Made by a program: the position numbers and the translations under genes. A DNA stretch of 64,000 nucleotides from positions 1-64,000 of IMG/VR virus record IMGVR_UViG_3300003937_000343; one strand, written 5' to 3'. The notes below the pieces were generated by a model. That model was given only the letters and a program-made list of their open reading frames with translations, searched no databases and was not told the DNA's origin. Each line of letters starts with the position of its first letter. The first letter of the stretch is position 1. The DNA comes from a virus. Shown here in pieces: positions 36,470 through 45,413 of this stretch.

Positions 36470-37420
36470 ATGAAAAAAATATTATTGGGAGAAGGATGTA
36501 GTTGGACTGCTGGTTCTATTATTGATCCAAAATTAGAAGGAATTACTTCTGATGTTATGGATAGAAGGAATACAGATTACAGACTACCAAAAATGTGGCC
36601 TGATAAATTGGGGAAGTTATTAAATGTGAGAGTTAAAAATGATGGTCATGCTGGATCATCAAATGATTCTATAGTTAGGCGTACAATAGAAAATGTTTTA
36701 ATTCTTTTAGAAGAATATAAACCTGAAAATATATTTGTTATAATAGGATGGACATCACCCGAAAGAAAAGATTTTTATTTTAAAGATTTGTTGAATACAA
36801 GAGATAGGGGCCATTGGAAGTCATTATACCCTGCCCAATTAATAGAAGATATTGAAAATATGGAGCATGTGGATTTGAAAAAATTTTTCACTCTATATAC
36901 ACAGTATTTTTGGAATGAGGAAGAATATTTAAGTCGGTATATTAATCAAAATATATTTTTACATTATTTTTTAGAACAACATAATGTAAGTCATATATTT
37001 TATAATGGATTTTATGATAGGTTGGAGAATATCGAGTCTGAATTTAGTTTTGATGCTTCAAAAGGAGATTTAACTAAAAGACACATTCTTAAAGCTTTAA
37101 CTACAGGTATTCATGGTGGGAATTCTCAGACTCCATATATGAAAAAAGCTGCAGAAGAATTTTTTAGAATTGAAAATAAAGTTTTTAAGGATATTACATT
37201 TAGGAAATTTATAATGGATATTGATATTAGAGAACTTGAAAAGAAGAAGGGGTTGAAACCTTTCGAGATGAGAAGAGAAGATCATAATGTTAGTAATTAT
37301 GCAGAACAAAGTGATGATGATAAATTTTTATATGATGGCCATCCAAGTTCACTTGGGCATCAACTTTGGGCAGAAGAATTATATAAGGATATTCCAGATG
37401 AATGGAAACAGGAGAAATAA
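36470..37420 (+). CDS. SGNH-like hydrolase protein 4 (316 aa)
   Basis: AGGAG precedes the ATG at 36470; a TTG six bases earlier is also in frame but less likely. The blocks are GEGCSWTAGS, DGHAGSSNDSIV, and YDGHPSSLGHQLWAEEL. In the middle, ENIFVIIGWTSPERKDFYF is the typical beta-strand/loop of SGNH enzymes. It is tandem to the previous paralogue, so a recent duplication is plausible, although the two are well diverged. Confidence 0.68.
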   Translation: MKKILLGEGCSWTAGSIIDPKLEGITSDVMDRRNTDYRLPKMWPDKLGKLLNVRVKNDGHAGSSNDSIVRRTIENVLILLEEYKPENIFVIIGWTSPERKDFYFKDLLNTRDRGHWKSLYPAQLIEDIENMEHVDLKKFFTLYTQYFWNEEEYLSRYINQNIFLHYFLEQHNVSHIFYNGFYDRLENIESEFSFDASKGDLTKRHILKALTTGIHGGNSQTPYMKKAAEEFFRIENKVFKDITFRKFIMDIDIRELEKKKGLKPFEMRREDHNVSNYAEQSDDDKFLYDGHPSSLGHQLWAEELYKDIPDEWKQEK

Positions 37421-37422
37421 TA

Positions 37423-37923
37423 ATGTATGAATTTTTAGGTAATTGGGATTTTGATTTTGAGATAAAGTATGATAATTTTAAGGAATGGAGAAATCATAAT
37501 GCCTCAAAAAATAGAGTGATTGATAAATACTCTCAAAAACAAATTGACTTAAAAATGCCAACAGAAATTATAAAGGCATTTAGGGAAGATTTTCCAGATT
37601 ATATTGAAGAATATTTAGGAAAGTTTAATATGGATATAGTAAATTCTAATTTTCATATACAACGACCAGGAAATTTTGTTCCACCGCATGTTGACAATTA
37701 TTTGTATTTAAAAGAGAATAAGGATACTAAAGGAGAACCGAATCGTATAATGGTGTTTATGAGTGATTGGAGTTTTGGACAAGTTTTTATGGTAGGAGAT
37801 TCAATTATTACAAATTGGAAAAAAGGTGATGCATATATGATGGATGATTCAATATTACATATGACATCAAATGGTTCATATGAGGATAAATTAACTTTAA
37901 TTATGACTGGATATAAGAAGTAA
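37423..37923 (+). CDS. 2OG-Fe(II) oxygenase-like protein A (166 aa)
   Basis: AGGAG before the start at 37423 decides it over an upstream ATG at 37402. The facial triad is visible as PPHVDNY (H89, D91) and DDSILHMTSNG (H146), in a jellyroll context (NRIMVFMSDWSFGQVFMVGD, WKKGDAYMMDD) that recalls aspartyl/asparaginyl hydroxylases. Such enzymes hydroxylate side chains or small molecules using 2-oxoglutarate. Substrate unknown. One base separates it from a second oxygenase. Confidence 0.7.
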   Translation: MYEFLGNWDFDFEIKYDNFKEWRNHNASKNRVIDKYSQKQIDLKMPTEIIKAFREDFPDYIEEYLGKFNMDIVNSNFHIQRPGNFVPPHVDNYLYLKENKDTKGEPNRIMVFMSDWSFGQVFMVGDSIITNWKKGDAYMMDDSILHMTSNGSYEDKLTLIMTGYKK

Positions 37924-37924
37924 G

Positions 37925-38581
37925 ATGGATCATAATAGAATAAATTATTATAAAAACGGAGTTGTTGTGATTGATGATTTTTTACCTACTGATGTTTATA
38001 ATGAGATGGTAGATATTTTTTATAAAGGGGAATATGTAGAAATTGCACAATCATTTGATGATAGATATGAGTTGTGGAAAACTGATGATAAGAATTTCCC
38101 ATCGACAGATGAAGTATATACAAATCATTTTTGGGGAAGTCCAGAAATTTCTCATAATCCAAATGTTTTGGATATGTATGGAGATTATATAAAACCTGTA
38201 ATACAATCTATAACAATGGGAGAATCTGGAAAAGGTAGACACCAATCAACAAAGTATCATAATAATTCTAAAGATTTTTTAAGAACACATATAGATGATT
38301 ATATGGGTTATATTGGATATGTGATGCATTTTCAAAAAGAAACATGGAAATATGATTGGGGTGGATTATTACAGATGGTTAAAGATGGTGAAATTAAAAC
38401 TATTTTACCACAACCAAATAGGTTGGTAGTTCATAATCATTCACTTGGAATGCCACATTGGGTTACTCCAGTTAATTCTTGGGCAAAAGAAGATAGATAT
38501 ACTCTTACTGGATTTTGTATTAAGAAAGATGATGAGATACCTAAAACTTGGGAGAGTAGAAATGATTATTCTATATATTAA
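37925..38581 (+). CDS. 2OG-Fe(II) oxygenase-like protein B, prolyl-4-hydroxylase type (218 aa)
   Basis: VVVIDDFLPTDVYNEM is the typical opening of P4Hc-type oxygenases. The triad is RTHIDDY (H122, D124) and MPHWVTPV (H178), with KEDRYTLTGF holding the Arg that binds 2-oxoglutarate. GLLQMVKDGEIKTILPQPNRLVVHN is the core jellyroll. It belongs to a family frequent in marine T4-like phages; substrates there are unknown but a peptide or sugar is likely. Forms a tandem pair with the previous gene. Confidence 0.78.
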   Translation: MDHNRINYYKNGVVVIDDFLPTDVYNEMVDIFYKGEYVEIAQSFDDRYELWKTDDKNFPSTDEVYTNHFWGSPEISHNPNVLDMYGDYIKPVIQSITMGESGKGRHQSTKYHNNSKDFLRTHIDDYMGYIGYVMHFQKETWKYDWGGLLQMVKDGEIKTILPQPNRLVVHNHSLGMPHWVTPVNSWAKEDRYTLTGFCIKKDDEIPKTWESRNDYSIY

Positions 38582-38592
38582 GGAGATGAAAA

Positions 38593-39609
38593 ATGTTTAA
38601 AGATAAAAAAGTAGTAGTAACAGGGGGAAGTGGTTTTATTGGAACACACTTTATAGAGGAGTTATTAGATAGAGGTGCGTTAGTAAAAACTCATACTCAC
38701 GAATCACCTTTAAAAATAAAAGATAGTAGAATTGAAGTATTAGAAAATATTAATTTAGAAAAGTTAGAGGATGCACTTATATTAATTGAGGGGGCTGATT
38801 ATGTAATACACGCTGCTGGATACATTGGACACCCATCGGACATTGCTACAGATTTTCAAATAGCATTGAATCAGATAACTGTAATTACAAATGTTTTAGA
38901 GGCTTCTTATAAATCAAATGTTAAGGGATTTTTAGATTTAAATAGTTCTACAGGTTATCCTGATAGACGATATCCAATTACAGAAGATGAATATTGGGAT
39001 GGAGAACCATATATTTCTTATTATGGATATGGTTGGATGAGAAGATATAGAGAAAAAGTTATGGAACACGCTTCACATTTATCTGATATGAAAATTGGTA
39101 TTGCAAGAGGAACTGCAATATTTGGGCCACATGATAACTTTAATTTAAAAACTTGTCATGTTGTACCAGCATTGATAAAAAGAGTATTAAGTGGAGAGAA
39201 TCCTTTTGTGGTTTGGGGAAGTCCTGATGTAGTTAGAGATTTTCTTTATGTAAAAGATGTAATTAAAGGTTGTTTATTGGTATTAGAAAAGGGGGAATCT
39301 ATGAAACCATATAATGTTGGTTATGGTTCTACTGTAACTATTGGGGAAATTGTGGATGTTATTTTAAAGACAACTGGTAAAACACCAAATGTAGAATGGG
39401 ATAATTCTAAACCTACTACTATTCCATTTAGAATGGTAAGTACTGAAAGAATTACGAAAGAACTTGGATTTAAACCAGATTATACTTTCGAAGAGGGTAT
39501 GAAAGAAACAGTTGAATGGTATAAAGAGAATGATGATGATTATGTAGAAGATTACAGTTATAGTTGTTATCCATCATGGGAAAGATCACTCAAGGAAAAC
39601 AAAAAATGA
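38593..39609 (+). CDS. Extended SDR NAD-dependent epimerase/dehydratase, Lys replaced (338 aa)
   Basis: AAGGAG precedes the start. TGGSGFIGTHF is the nucleotide-binding motif, then DYVIHAAGYIG, LNSSTGYP, RGTAIFGPHDNF and RDFLYVKDVIKG of nucleotide-sugar SDRs. The active-site motif reads YGWMR, so the usual catalytic Lys is Arg. This is the opposite change to the paralogue at 34691. Overlaps the next SDR gene by four bases. Confidence 0.8.
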   Translation: MFKDKKVVVTGGSGFIGTHFIEELLDRGALVKTHTHESPLKIKDSRIEVLENINLEKLEDALILIEGADYVIHAAGYIGHPSDIATDFQIALNQITVITNVLEASYKSNVKGFLDLNSSTGYPDRRYPITEDEYWDGEPYISYYGYGWMRRYREKVMEHASHLSDMKIGIARGTAIFGPHDNFNLKTCHVVPALIKRVLSGENPFVVWGSPDVVRDFLYVKDVIKGCLLVLEKGESMKPYNVGYGSTVTIGEIVDVILKTTGKTPNVEWDNSKPTTIPFRMVSTERITKELGFKPDYTFEEGMKETVEWYKENDDDYVEDYSYSCYPSWERSLKENKK

Positions 39610-40568
39610 AAATACTAATAACAGGTGGAGCAGGATATTTAGGTTCAGTAATAACAAGAAACTTATTAAAAAATCATGAAGTAATAGTATATGATAATTT
39701 GATGTATAATCAAACATCATTAGTTGATTTATGTCATCACAAAAATTTTATATACCATTATGGAGATGTTCGTGAGTGGAGTAAATTAAAATATATAATG
39801 GAAGAAGTTGATGTTATTATTCCATTAGCAGCATTGGTTGGATTTCCAAGTTGTGAAAAGGATAAAGAATTAGCAACAAGTATCAATACAACTCAAATAA
39901 AAAATATAGTTGATATGTTAACACCAGATCAAAGGATTTTATATCCAAATACGAATAGTGGTTATGGAAGTAGAGTAGATGGTATGGTAGATGAAACAAA
40001 TTCATTAACACCAATTACACATTATGGAGTAACTAAATGTGAAGCAGAAGATTATATTATGAAAGAAAGTAATGGAATAGTTTTCAGATTAGCAACTGTA
40101 TTTGGTGTGTCGAGTCGTATGAGATTAGATTTATTGGTAAATGAATTTGTATATAAATTATTAACCGATAGATATATTACATTATTTGAACACGAATTTG
40201 TTAGAAACTTTATTCATATACAAGATGTAAGTTCTGCGTTTGAGTTTATGATTGATAATTATGATAAATATCAAGGGCAGATATTCAATGTAGGATTATC
40301 AGATACTAATATTAATAAGAAAGAATTAGTTGAAAGAATTCAAAAACAAATATCAAATACTTCTGTTACTTATTCTGATTATTATGAAGATCCAGATAAA
40401 AGAAATTATATTGTTAGTAATAAAAAAATAGAATTAACAGGTTGGAAACCACAATATAGTATTGATGATGGAATTACAGAATTGATACAAGCATACAAAA
40501 TGATAGTTCCACAAGAGAGTTCAAGATATAGAAATGCATTTCCATTAACTTATGGAATCGGAACATAA
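39606..40568 (+). CDS. Extended SDR NAD-dependent epimerase, canonical active site (320 aa)
   Basis: The start at 39606 (MKILITGGAGYLGS, with AAGGA upstream) is preferred over 39564, which lies within the preceding gene. Motifs: TGGAGYLGS, VDVIIPLAALVG, NTNSGYG, HYGVTKCEAE with the YxxxK active site intact, and VRNFIHIQDVSSAF. UDP-glucose 4-epimerase-like or related. The sole SDR of the three with all expected catalytic residues, so it may do the redox step for the others' substrate. Confidence 0.84.
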   Translation: MKILITGGAGYLGSVITRNLLKNHEVIVYDNLMYNQTSLVDLCHHKNFIYHYGDVREWSKLKYIMEEVDVIIPLAALVGFPSCEKDKELATSINTTQIKNIVDMLTPDQRILYPNTNSGYGSRVDGMVDETNSLTPITHYGVTKCEAEDYIMKESNGIVFRLATVFGVSSRMRLDLLVNEFVYKLLTDRYITLFEHEFVRNFIHIQDVSSAFEFMIDNYDKYQGQIFNVGLSDTNINKKELVERIQKQISNTSVTYSDYYEDPDKRNYIVSNKKIELTGWKPQYSIDDGITELIQAYKMIVPQESSRYRNAFPLTYGIGT

Positions 40569-40634
40569 TGAAACCAGATTTAAAATCTACTTTACCATCA
40601 GAATATGTAAGATTATAATATAAGGAGATTATAG

Positions 40635-41165
40635 ATGGAAAATACAATTTATAAAGATGAATTAACAAAGTCAATGAATTATTTGGCATCACAAGATAAT
40701 ACAATATTTGTAGGACAACAAATTGTATATAAGGGAAATCCAATGTCAACAACGATTGAAGAAGTTCCAAAAGAAAGAATGATAGAAACACCTGTACTCG
40801 AAGAAGTACAGTTAGGAATGTCAACGGGACTTTCAATAACAGGAATGTGTGTTGTTAGTTTTTATCCAAGATGGGATTTTTTACTTTGTGCCAGTAATCA
40901 ATTAGCTACACACTTGGATAATTTTAAAGAAATGACTAATCAAGATGCTCATGTAATTATTAGAGTAGGTAAAGGCAGTGATGATCCACTGGATCCAGGT
41001 GTACAGCATAAAGGAGATTATAGTGAGGCTTTTAGAAAAATTTTAAAAAATATAGAAATTATTAATTTTGATTCACATGAAAATATTTATGAAACTTATG
41101 TTAATGCTTATAAAAATGGAAAACCAATTATTTTGGTAGAATATCCTGAAAAATATTATGAATAA
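40635..41165 (+). CDS. Thiamine-diphosphate enzyme, E1-beta-type Pyr domain only (176 aa)
   Basis: AAGGAG precedes the start. The chain matches only the transketolase/E1-beta pyrimidine-binding domain: FVGQQIVYKGNPMSTTIEEVP, RMIETPVLEEVQLGMSTGLS, SFYPRWDFLLCASNQLATHLD, with the conserved Glu (ETPVLEE) that activates the cofactor. The C-terminal half of a normal E1-beta (about 325 aa) is absent. It pairs logically with the PP-domain protein at 32752. Overlaps the next gene by eight bases. Confidence 0.8.
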   Translation: MENTIYKDELTKSMNYLASQDNTIFVGQQIVYKGNPMSTTIEEVPKERMIETPVLEEVQLGMSTGLSITGMCVVSFYPRWDFLLCASNQLATHLDNFKEMTNQDAHVIIRVGKGSDDPLDPGVQHKGDYSEAFRKILKNIEIINFDSHENIYETYVNAYKNGKPIILVEYPEKYYE

Positions 41166-42471
41166 AATTATTTTATTATATGATAAAGTAAACAAACCAA
41201 ATTTAAATGATATTGGATATAGGAATAGACGACATAAATGCGAATGTTCTTCTGCTCCATTGGACTGTGAAAGACATACTCAAGTATTTCAGTCTGGTAT
41301 ATCCGATAAATTTCTATGTAATATAATAGATAAAGTTAAAGATTTTGATTCAGATACTCTCTATTGTTATCCATTAGAACATTTTGGAACTTTATCGAAA
41401 GCTGTTTCAATAAAAAGATATTCTTTAATAAAAAATTTATCTGATGATATTGTAAATAAACTTAATACTATAGATAATTTTGTTTTATTTATTGTTAATT
41501 TATATGAATGTTCGATAAATAAGAGAAATTTTAGAATATTACATAAACATTTAGAAGAACGGGGTATTAATCCAGAAAAGGTAGTATGTGGACAATATAG
41601 TAATGGTCATATTTTAGATTGGTATGATGAGATATGTAGAAATAAACAAATTAAAAAGAAAATAAAATTTGCATTTTGTGATTATCCATTGGTTAGGAAA
41701 GCAAAAGAGGCGGTTGAAAATAATTTTTATAACAATATTGATTTTTTAACTGTGAAGAGAAAGAAAAAAGTATTATGTTATAATAGAAGAGTAACGAAAC
41801 CACATAGGATGTTATTTTTAATATTAGTGGAACGAGATAAGTTATTTGATGATAATTTAATATCATTTAATTTTAAATTTCAGGAGGAGAGACATCAACT
41901 TTATTCTAAAAAAAGTGGATTTGAACCATATGGTGAGTGGGATCAAAAATTATTTATAGATAAAAGAAAGTATAGTAATATTTTTGAAAAATTATTAAAG
42001 AGGGAAAAAAATATTATTGATTGTGAAAATTTTGATGAGGTTAATGGATTTGGGTATGAATATCCAGAAACTTATAAAAATTCTTATGTTAGTTTTGTTA
42101 CTGAAAGTTCAAACTTTGATCCATATTCTTATATAACTGAAAAATCATTTAAACCATTTTGTCATTTTCATCCTTTTATTGTTTCGGGAAGTTATTTGAC
42201 ACTTAGTAAATTAAGAAAGTTTGGATTTAAAACTTTTGATAAGTGGTGGGATGAGAGTTATGATGAAGAGCCAAATCATAATATTAGATTTAAAAAAGCA
42301 TATGATATTTTTTTACAATTGAATAAAATGACATTAGATGAATTGCATAATATGTATTTGGAAATGATTCCTATTTTGAAACATAATTATAATTTAATGC
42401 TAGATTATGGAAAAAGTGAAGAAAACTTTTGGATTGATTATAAAAAAAGGATTATTAATAATTATGTATGA
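41158..42471 (+). CDS. Glycosyltransferase-like protein of the TEKxxKP family, member 3 (437 aa)
   Basis: The C-terminal signature is TEKSFKPFCHFHPFIVSGSYLTLSKLRKFGFKTFDKWWDESYD. Mid-protein VLCYNRRVTKPHRMLFLI is the N-R-x-R-x-HR element. N-terminal third has several Cys (HKCECSSAPLDCERH) that are not present in the paralogues and might bind a metal. Function as a glycosyltransferase is inferred. Overlaps both neighbours by eight bases. Confidence 0.55.
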   Translation: MNKIILLYDKVNKPNLNDIGYRNRRHKCECSSAPLDCERHTQVFQSGISDKFLCNIIDKVKDFDSDTLYCYPLEHFGTLSKAVSIKRYSLIKNLSDDIVNKLNTIDNFVLFIVNLYECSINKRNFRILHKHLEERGINPEKVVCGQYSNGHILDWYDEICRNKQIKKKIKFAFCDYPLVRKAKEAVENNFYNNIDFLTVKRKKKVLCYNRRVTKPHRMLFLILVERDKLFDDNLISFNFKFQEERHQLYSKKSGFEPYGEWDQKLFIDKRKYSNIFEKLLKREKNIIDCENFDEVNGFGYEYPETYKNSYVSFVTESSNFDPYSYITEKSFKPFCHFHPFIVSGSYLTLSKLRKFGFKTFDKWWDESYDEEPNHNIRFKKAYDIFLQLNKMTLDELHNMYLEMIPILKHNYNLMLDYGKSEENFWIDYKKRIINNYV

Positions 42472-43261
42472 TGAAGTAACAGCTGAACCTTGTTCATTTT
42501 GTAATTTTTGGTTATATAACGAGGAAGTTTTAAAATTAAATGAACCAGATAATATAAAAAAATTATTAATGGATATATTCTCTCATCCACTTATAACTGG
42601 TAATAATGAATATTGGCTGAAGAGGCCACTATTTTTCCAAAGTGAAGGTCGCGAATTACGAATCTATGATGGTGGATGTATTGTTCATCCAAGCGACTAC
42701 CAGCCTGGTTCAGGAGATAGTGGTGATAAGTTGGAAGATTGTGTTAATGGAGTTTTATACATAATAAAATTTTTACAAAAATACAAACCCAAACGAATTT
42801 TAGAAATTGGTATGAATGCAGGTGCATTTTCAATTATAGCAAAAGTAGTTTTGGACGATGTAAAAATATTTACTGTAGAACGAGTTGAAGGATTTTTAAT
42901 ACGAAGAGATCAAATAAATGAATATTTTGGAGAAGAGTTGATAACTTTATATCATGGTGATAGCAGTGATCCAGAATTTAAAAAATGGGTAAGTGAACAT
43001 GCACCATATGAATTAGCTTGGATAGATGGTTGTCATGATGAATTTCATTCTACAAATGATATAGAAACGGCTATAAATAATAATATTGATATTATTGCTT
43101 GTGATGACTGTGGTAAAGATTTACATACTGAAGTTTGGAAAAGTGTAGAAAAACTTCAAAATGTAATAAAAGTTATAGGAGAAAATAAGAGAAGAAGTAG
43201 GGATGATGGGATTCCCTATACTTCACAAGGGGCAATTACACTCTGTGAGATTATAAAATGA
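42464..43261 (+). CDS. Class I SAM-dependent methyltransferase-like protein (265 aa)
   Basis: The ATG at 42464 (MYDEVTAEPCSF) overlaps the previous stop by eight bases and is chosen over 42407, which is buried. RILEIGMNAGAFSIIAK is motif I, IFTVERVEGF motif II and YELAWIDGCHDEFHSTNDI the D-rich motif of Methyltransf_24-like enzymes. The N-terminal CSFCNFWLY and a ~70-residue lid are unassigned. It is followed in ATGA overlap by a radical SAM/SPASM gene. Confidence 0.72.
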   Translation: MYDEVTAEPCSFCNFWLYNEEVLKLNEPDNIKKLLMDIFSHPLITGNNEYWLKRPLFFQSEGRELRIYDGGCIVHPSDYQPGSGDSGDKLEDCVNGVLYIIKFLQKYKPKRILEIGMNAGAFSIIAKVVLDDVKIFTVERVEGFLIRRDQINEYFGEELITLYHGDSSDPEFKKWVSEHAPYELAWIDGCHDEFHSTNDIETAINNNIDIIACDDCGKDLHTEVWKSVEKLQNVIKVIGENKRRSRDDGIPYTSQGAITLCEIIK

Positions 43262-44076
43262 TTGATGATTTTACTTTTATTGAGATTGAAATATTTTCTT
43301 ACTGTAACAGAAAGTGTTGGTTTTGTCCAAACTCCTTTATAGATAGGAAAAGTGAAAATCTAATAATGTCTGAGGAAAAATATTTAAGTATCTTACAACA
43401 ATTAAAAGATATGAATTTTGAAGGTGAGATAGCTTATAGTAGATATAACGAACCTTTATCTCATAAAGATATTTTTATAAAAAGATTAGAGCAAGCTAGA
43501 GAATACTTACCAAAAGCAAAATTAAGAACCAACTCAAATGGTGATTATGTTACAAAAGATTACATAATTGATTTAGAAAGAGCAGGATTAGATGAATTAT
43601 TTATTCAACAATATTTAAAAAATAATGAAATCTATAATCACACCAGAGTTAAAAAAGAAATAAAAAGAAAATTAGATAAAGTTGGATTACCTTATAAATT
43701 ACTATACGATTATGAAGATAGAAAAATTGAATATGATTTATCTTATAAAGATATGACTGTTCATATTAGGGGGAGAAACTTTACATATGATGGAAGTAGT
43801 AGAGGTGAAACAGTACCTTTAGCAGTAGATTATGTTAGAACTGAAAGATGTTTAAAACCATTTACTTCAATGTATATTGATTACAATGGTAGCGTAATGA
43901 TATGTTGTAATCTCCGCTCAGATATAAAACAACATGATATCGGATATATGGGTAACTCATTTGAAACACCAATAAAAGAAATTTGGAATGGTGATAGATA
44001 TTTAAGTTGGAGAAACCACCACCAGTCCAATGGATCAAAAGAAGGTGCATGTAGAAGTTGTAAAATAGGATTATGA
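43258..44076 (+). CDS. Radical SAM protein with SPASM-like C-terminus (272 aa)
   Basis: IEIEIFSYCNRKCWFC (C16, C20, C23) binds the SAM cluster. The C-terminal Cys set (ERCLKPF, MICCNLR, ACRSCKIG) fits a SPASM-type auxiliary cluster, and YIDYNGSVMICC is the standard SPASM opening. Family members modify peptides or act as sugar dehydrogenases. It is short for the class but looks complete. Four-base overlaps with both neighbours. Confidence 0.82.
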   Translation: MIDDFTFIEIEIFSYCNRKCWFCPNSFIDRKSENLIMSEEKYLSILQQLKDMNFEGEIAYSRYNEPLSHKDIFIKRLEQAREYLPKAKLRTNSNGDYVTKDYIIDLERAGLDELFIQQYLKNNEIYNHTRVKKEIKRKLDKVGLPYKLLYDYEDRKIEYDLSYKDMTVHIRGRNFTYDGSSRGETVPLAVDYVRTERCLKPFTSMYIDYNGSVMICCNLRSDIKQHDIGYMGNSFETPIKEIWNGDRYLSWRNHHQSNGSKEGACRSCKIGL

Positions 44077-45266
44077 AAACAGTAAAGTTTTATAAATTAG
44101 AAAATAAAGTAAGTATATTATTACCAACGGACTGGCTTTTGGGTAATTCTGGGTTTCCTATAATAAGAACCGAAGAACATTGTAACAATTACGGACCACT
44201 ACATATTACCAATAACAGTTTAGAGTTACTTAATGTTAAAGATGCCGATAAAGACCGTACATATGATTATTTAATTATAAGTGGGTATGATGAAGAGCTT
44301 ATACATAGTGTAAAATCGGAAGCATATGAAAATATAAAAGTAAAAGAGATATTGGTATCTCATCCAGGTGAATATACTACAGCTAAAGAGTTAGAAAGAT
44401 TTGGAAATTGGTTAGTTAACAACAACATACAATATAATAGAAAAAAAGTAATACTATCTGTTGATGAGTATATAGAAGAAACATATGGTTGGGAAATATT
44501 CAAATATCCATTTTCAGCATTAAGATTTTTTTGTGGAAAACACAACTCTACATTCCAACCATTTGGTGCGGATAATCATGTGTATATGGGTGTACCATTT
44601 AGTCAAAAGCGTAAACCAAAGCTATTTAATTGTTTGATGAATGCTAGTAGGCGGGGTAGACTACATTTAGCTCAAGCATTAGTAGATGCAGAAATCTTAA
44701 AACATGGTACTGCATTTTGGCATAATATGGAATGGGAAGATGAAACAATACAAACATATGGTGAACATTGGATTGACCCATATTGGGCTAATGATGGTGA
44801 TAGGTTTAGATTCCACCCAGCTCATGCAAATAACGCATACATAGAAGTACAATGTGAATCTCACATATATCCAAACTCTAAATTTGTTACTGAAAAATCT
44901 TCTAAACCTTTTATGGGATTACAATTTCCATTCTTTTTTGCACAACCAAATTATTATCAGTATTTTAGAGATTGGGGATTTGATATGTTTGATGATATAT
45001 TTGACCATTCATACGATACGCTGGAAATAAACACAAATGAACAATTACACTATAAAGCAAAAGTATTTGTTAATGAATTAAAAAAGACAGCTGAATTAGA
45101 TATGCATGAATTATATATTGAAAATAGAGATAGATTACTACACAATCAAAAGAGATTATTTCAATTAGTTCACATTGATAATGATAGAGAATTTGCTTTG
45201 GGTAAATTTATATTTGAGGATAATATAAATAAAAATAATACTTTCACAAAAAAAGTTCCTCAATAA
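44073..45266 (+). CDS. Glycosyltransferase-like protein of the TEKxxKP family, member 4 (397 aa)
   Basis: Signature VTEKSSKPFMGLQFPFFFAQPNYYQYFRDWGFDMFDDIFDHSYD near residue 272; upstream LFNCLMNASRRGRLHLAQAL corresponds to the N-R-x-x-R-x-H element. N-terminal ~130 residues give an alpha/beta Rossmann-like pattern (KVSILLPTDW, DYLIISGYDEE, VKEILVSHPGE). The acceptor is unknown. It ends the tightly overlapping part of the island. Confidence 0.56.
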   Translation: MKTVKFYKLENKVSILLPTDWLLGNSGFPIIRTEEHCNNYGPLHITNNSLELLNVKDADKDRTYDYLIISGYDEELIHSVKSEAYENIKVKEILVSHPGEYTTAKELERFGNWLVNNNIQYNRKKVILSVDEYIEETYGWEIFKYPFSALRFFCGKHNSTFQPFGADNHVYMGVPFSQKRKPKLFNCLMNASRRGRLHLAQALVDAEILKHGTAFWHNMEWEDETIQTYGEHWIDPYWANDGDRFRFHPAHANNAYIEVQCESHIYPNSKFVTEKSSKPFMGLQFPFFFAQPNYYQYFRDWGFDMFDDIFDHSYDTLEINTNEQLHYKAKVFVNELKKTAELDMHELYIENRDRLLHNQKRLFQLVHIDNDREFALGKFIFEDNINKNNTFTKKVPQ

Positions 45267-45299
45267 TTTTGTTTGTGAAGAAATATAAAGGAGATATAA

Positions 45300-45410
45300 A
45301 TGAACATATTTAAATTGTTAAAAGAGAAATTAAGACAATTTCGATTAAATAGAAAATATAAAGAGAAGATTAAGGAACTTAAAAAACGAGATCCTTTTAT
45401 CTATAAATAA
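45300..45410 (+). CDS. Small basic protein (36 aa)
   Basis: AAAGGAG sits at ideal spacing before the ATG at 45300. The 36 residues are almost entirely basic helix (LLKEKLRQFRLNRKYKEKI) ending KKRDPFIYK. I have the impression of similar very short peptides in T4-like cyanophages but cannot name it. It is followed three bases later by the next gene. Its position between a GT and an SGNH gene gives no function. Confidence 0.6.
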   Translation: MNIFKLLKEKLRQFRLNRKYKEKIKELKKRDPFIYK

Positions 45411-45413
45411 AAA

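Noticed and set aside
40568-40618. 16-codon frame (MKPDLKSTLPSEYVRL) in the gap before the thiamine Pyr-domain gene
   Set aside because: Too short, no ribosome site of its own, no homologue known to me. Kept only as a gap description: the rest of the gap holds the AAGGAG of the next gene.
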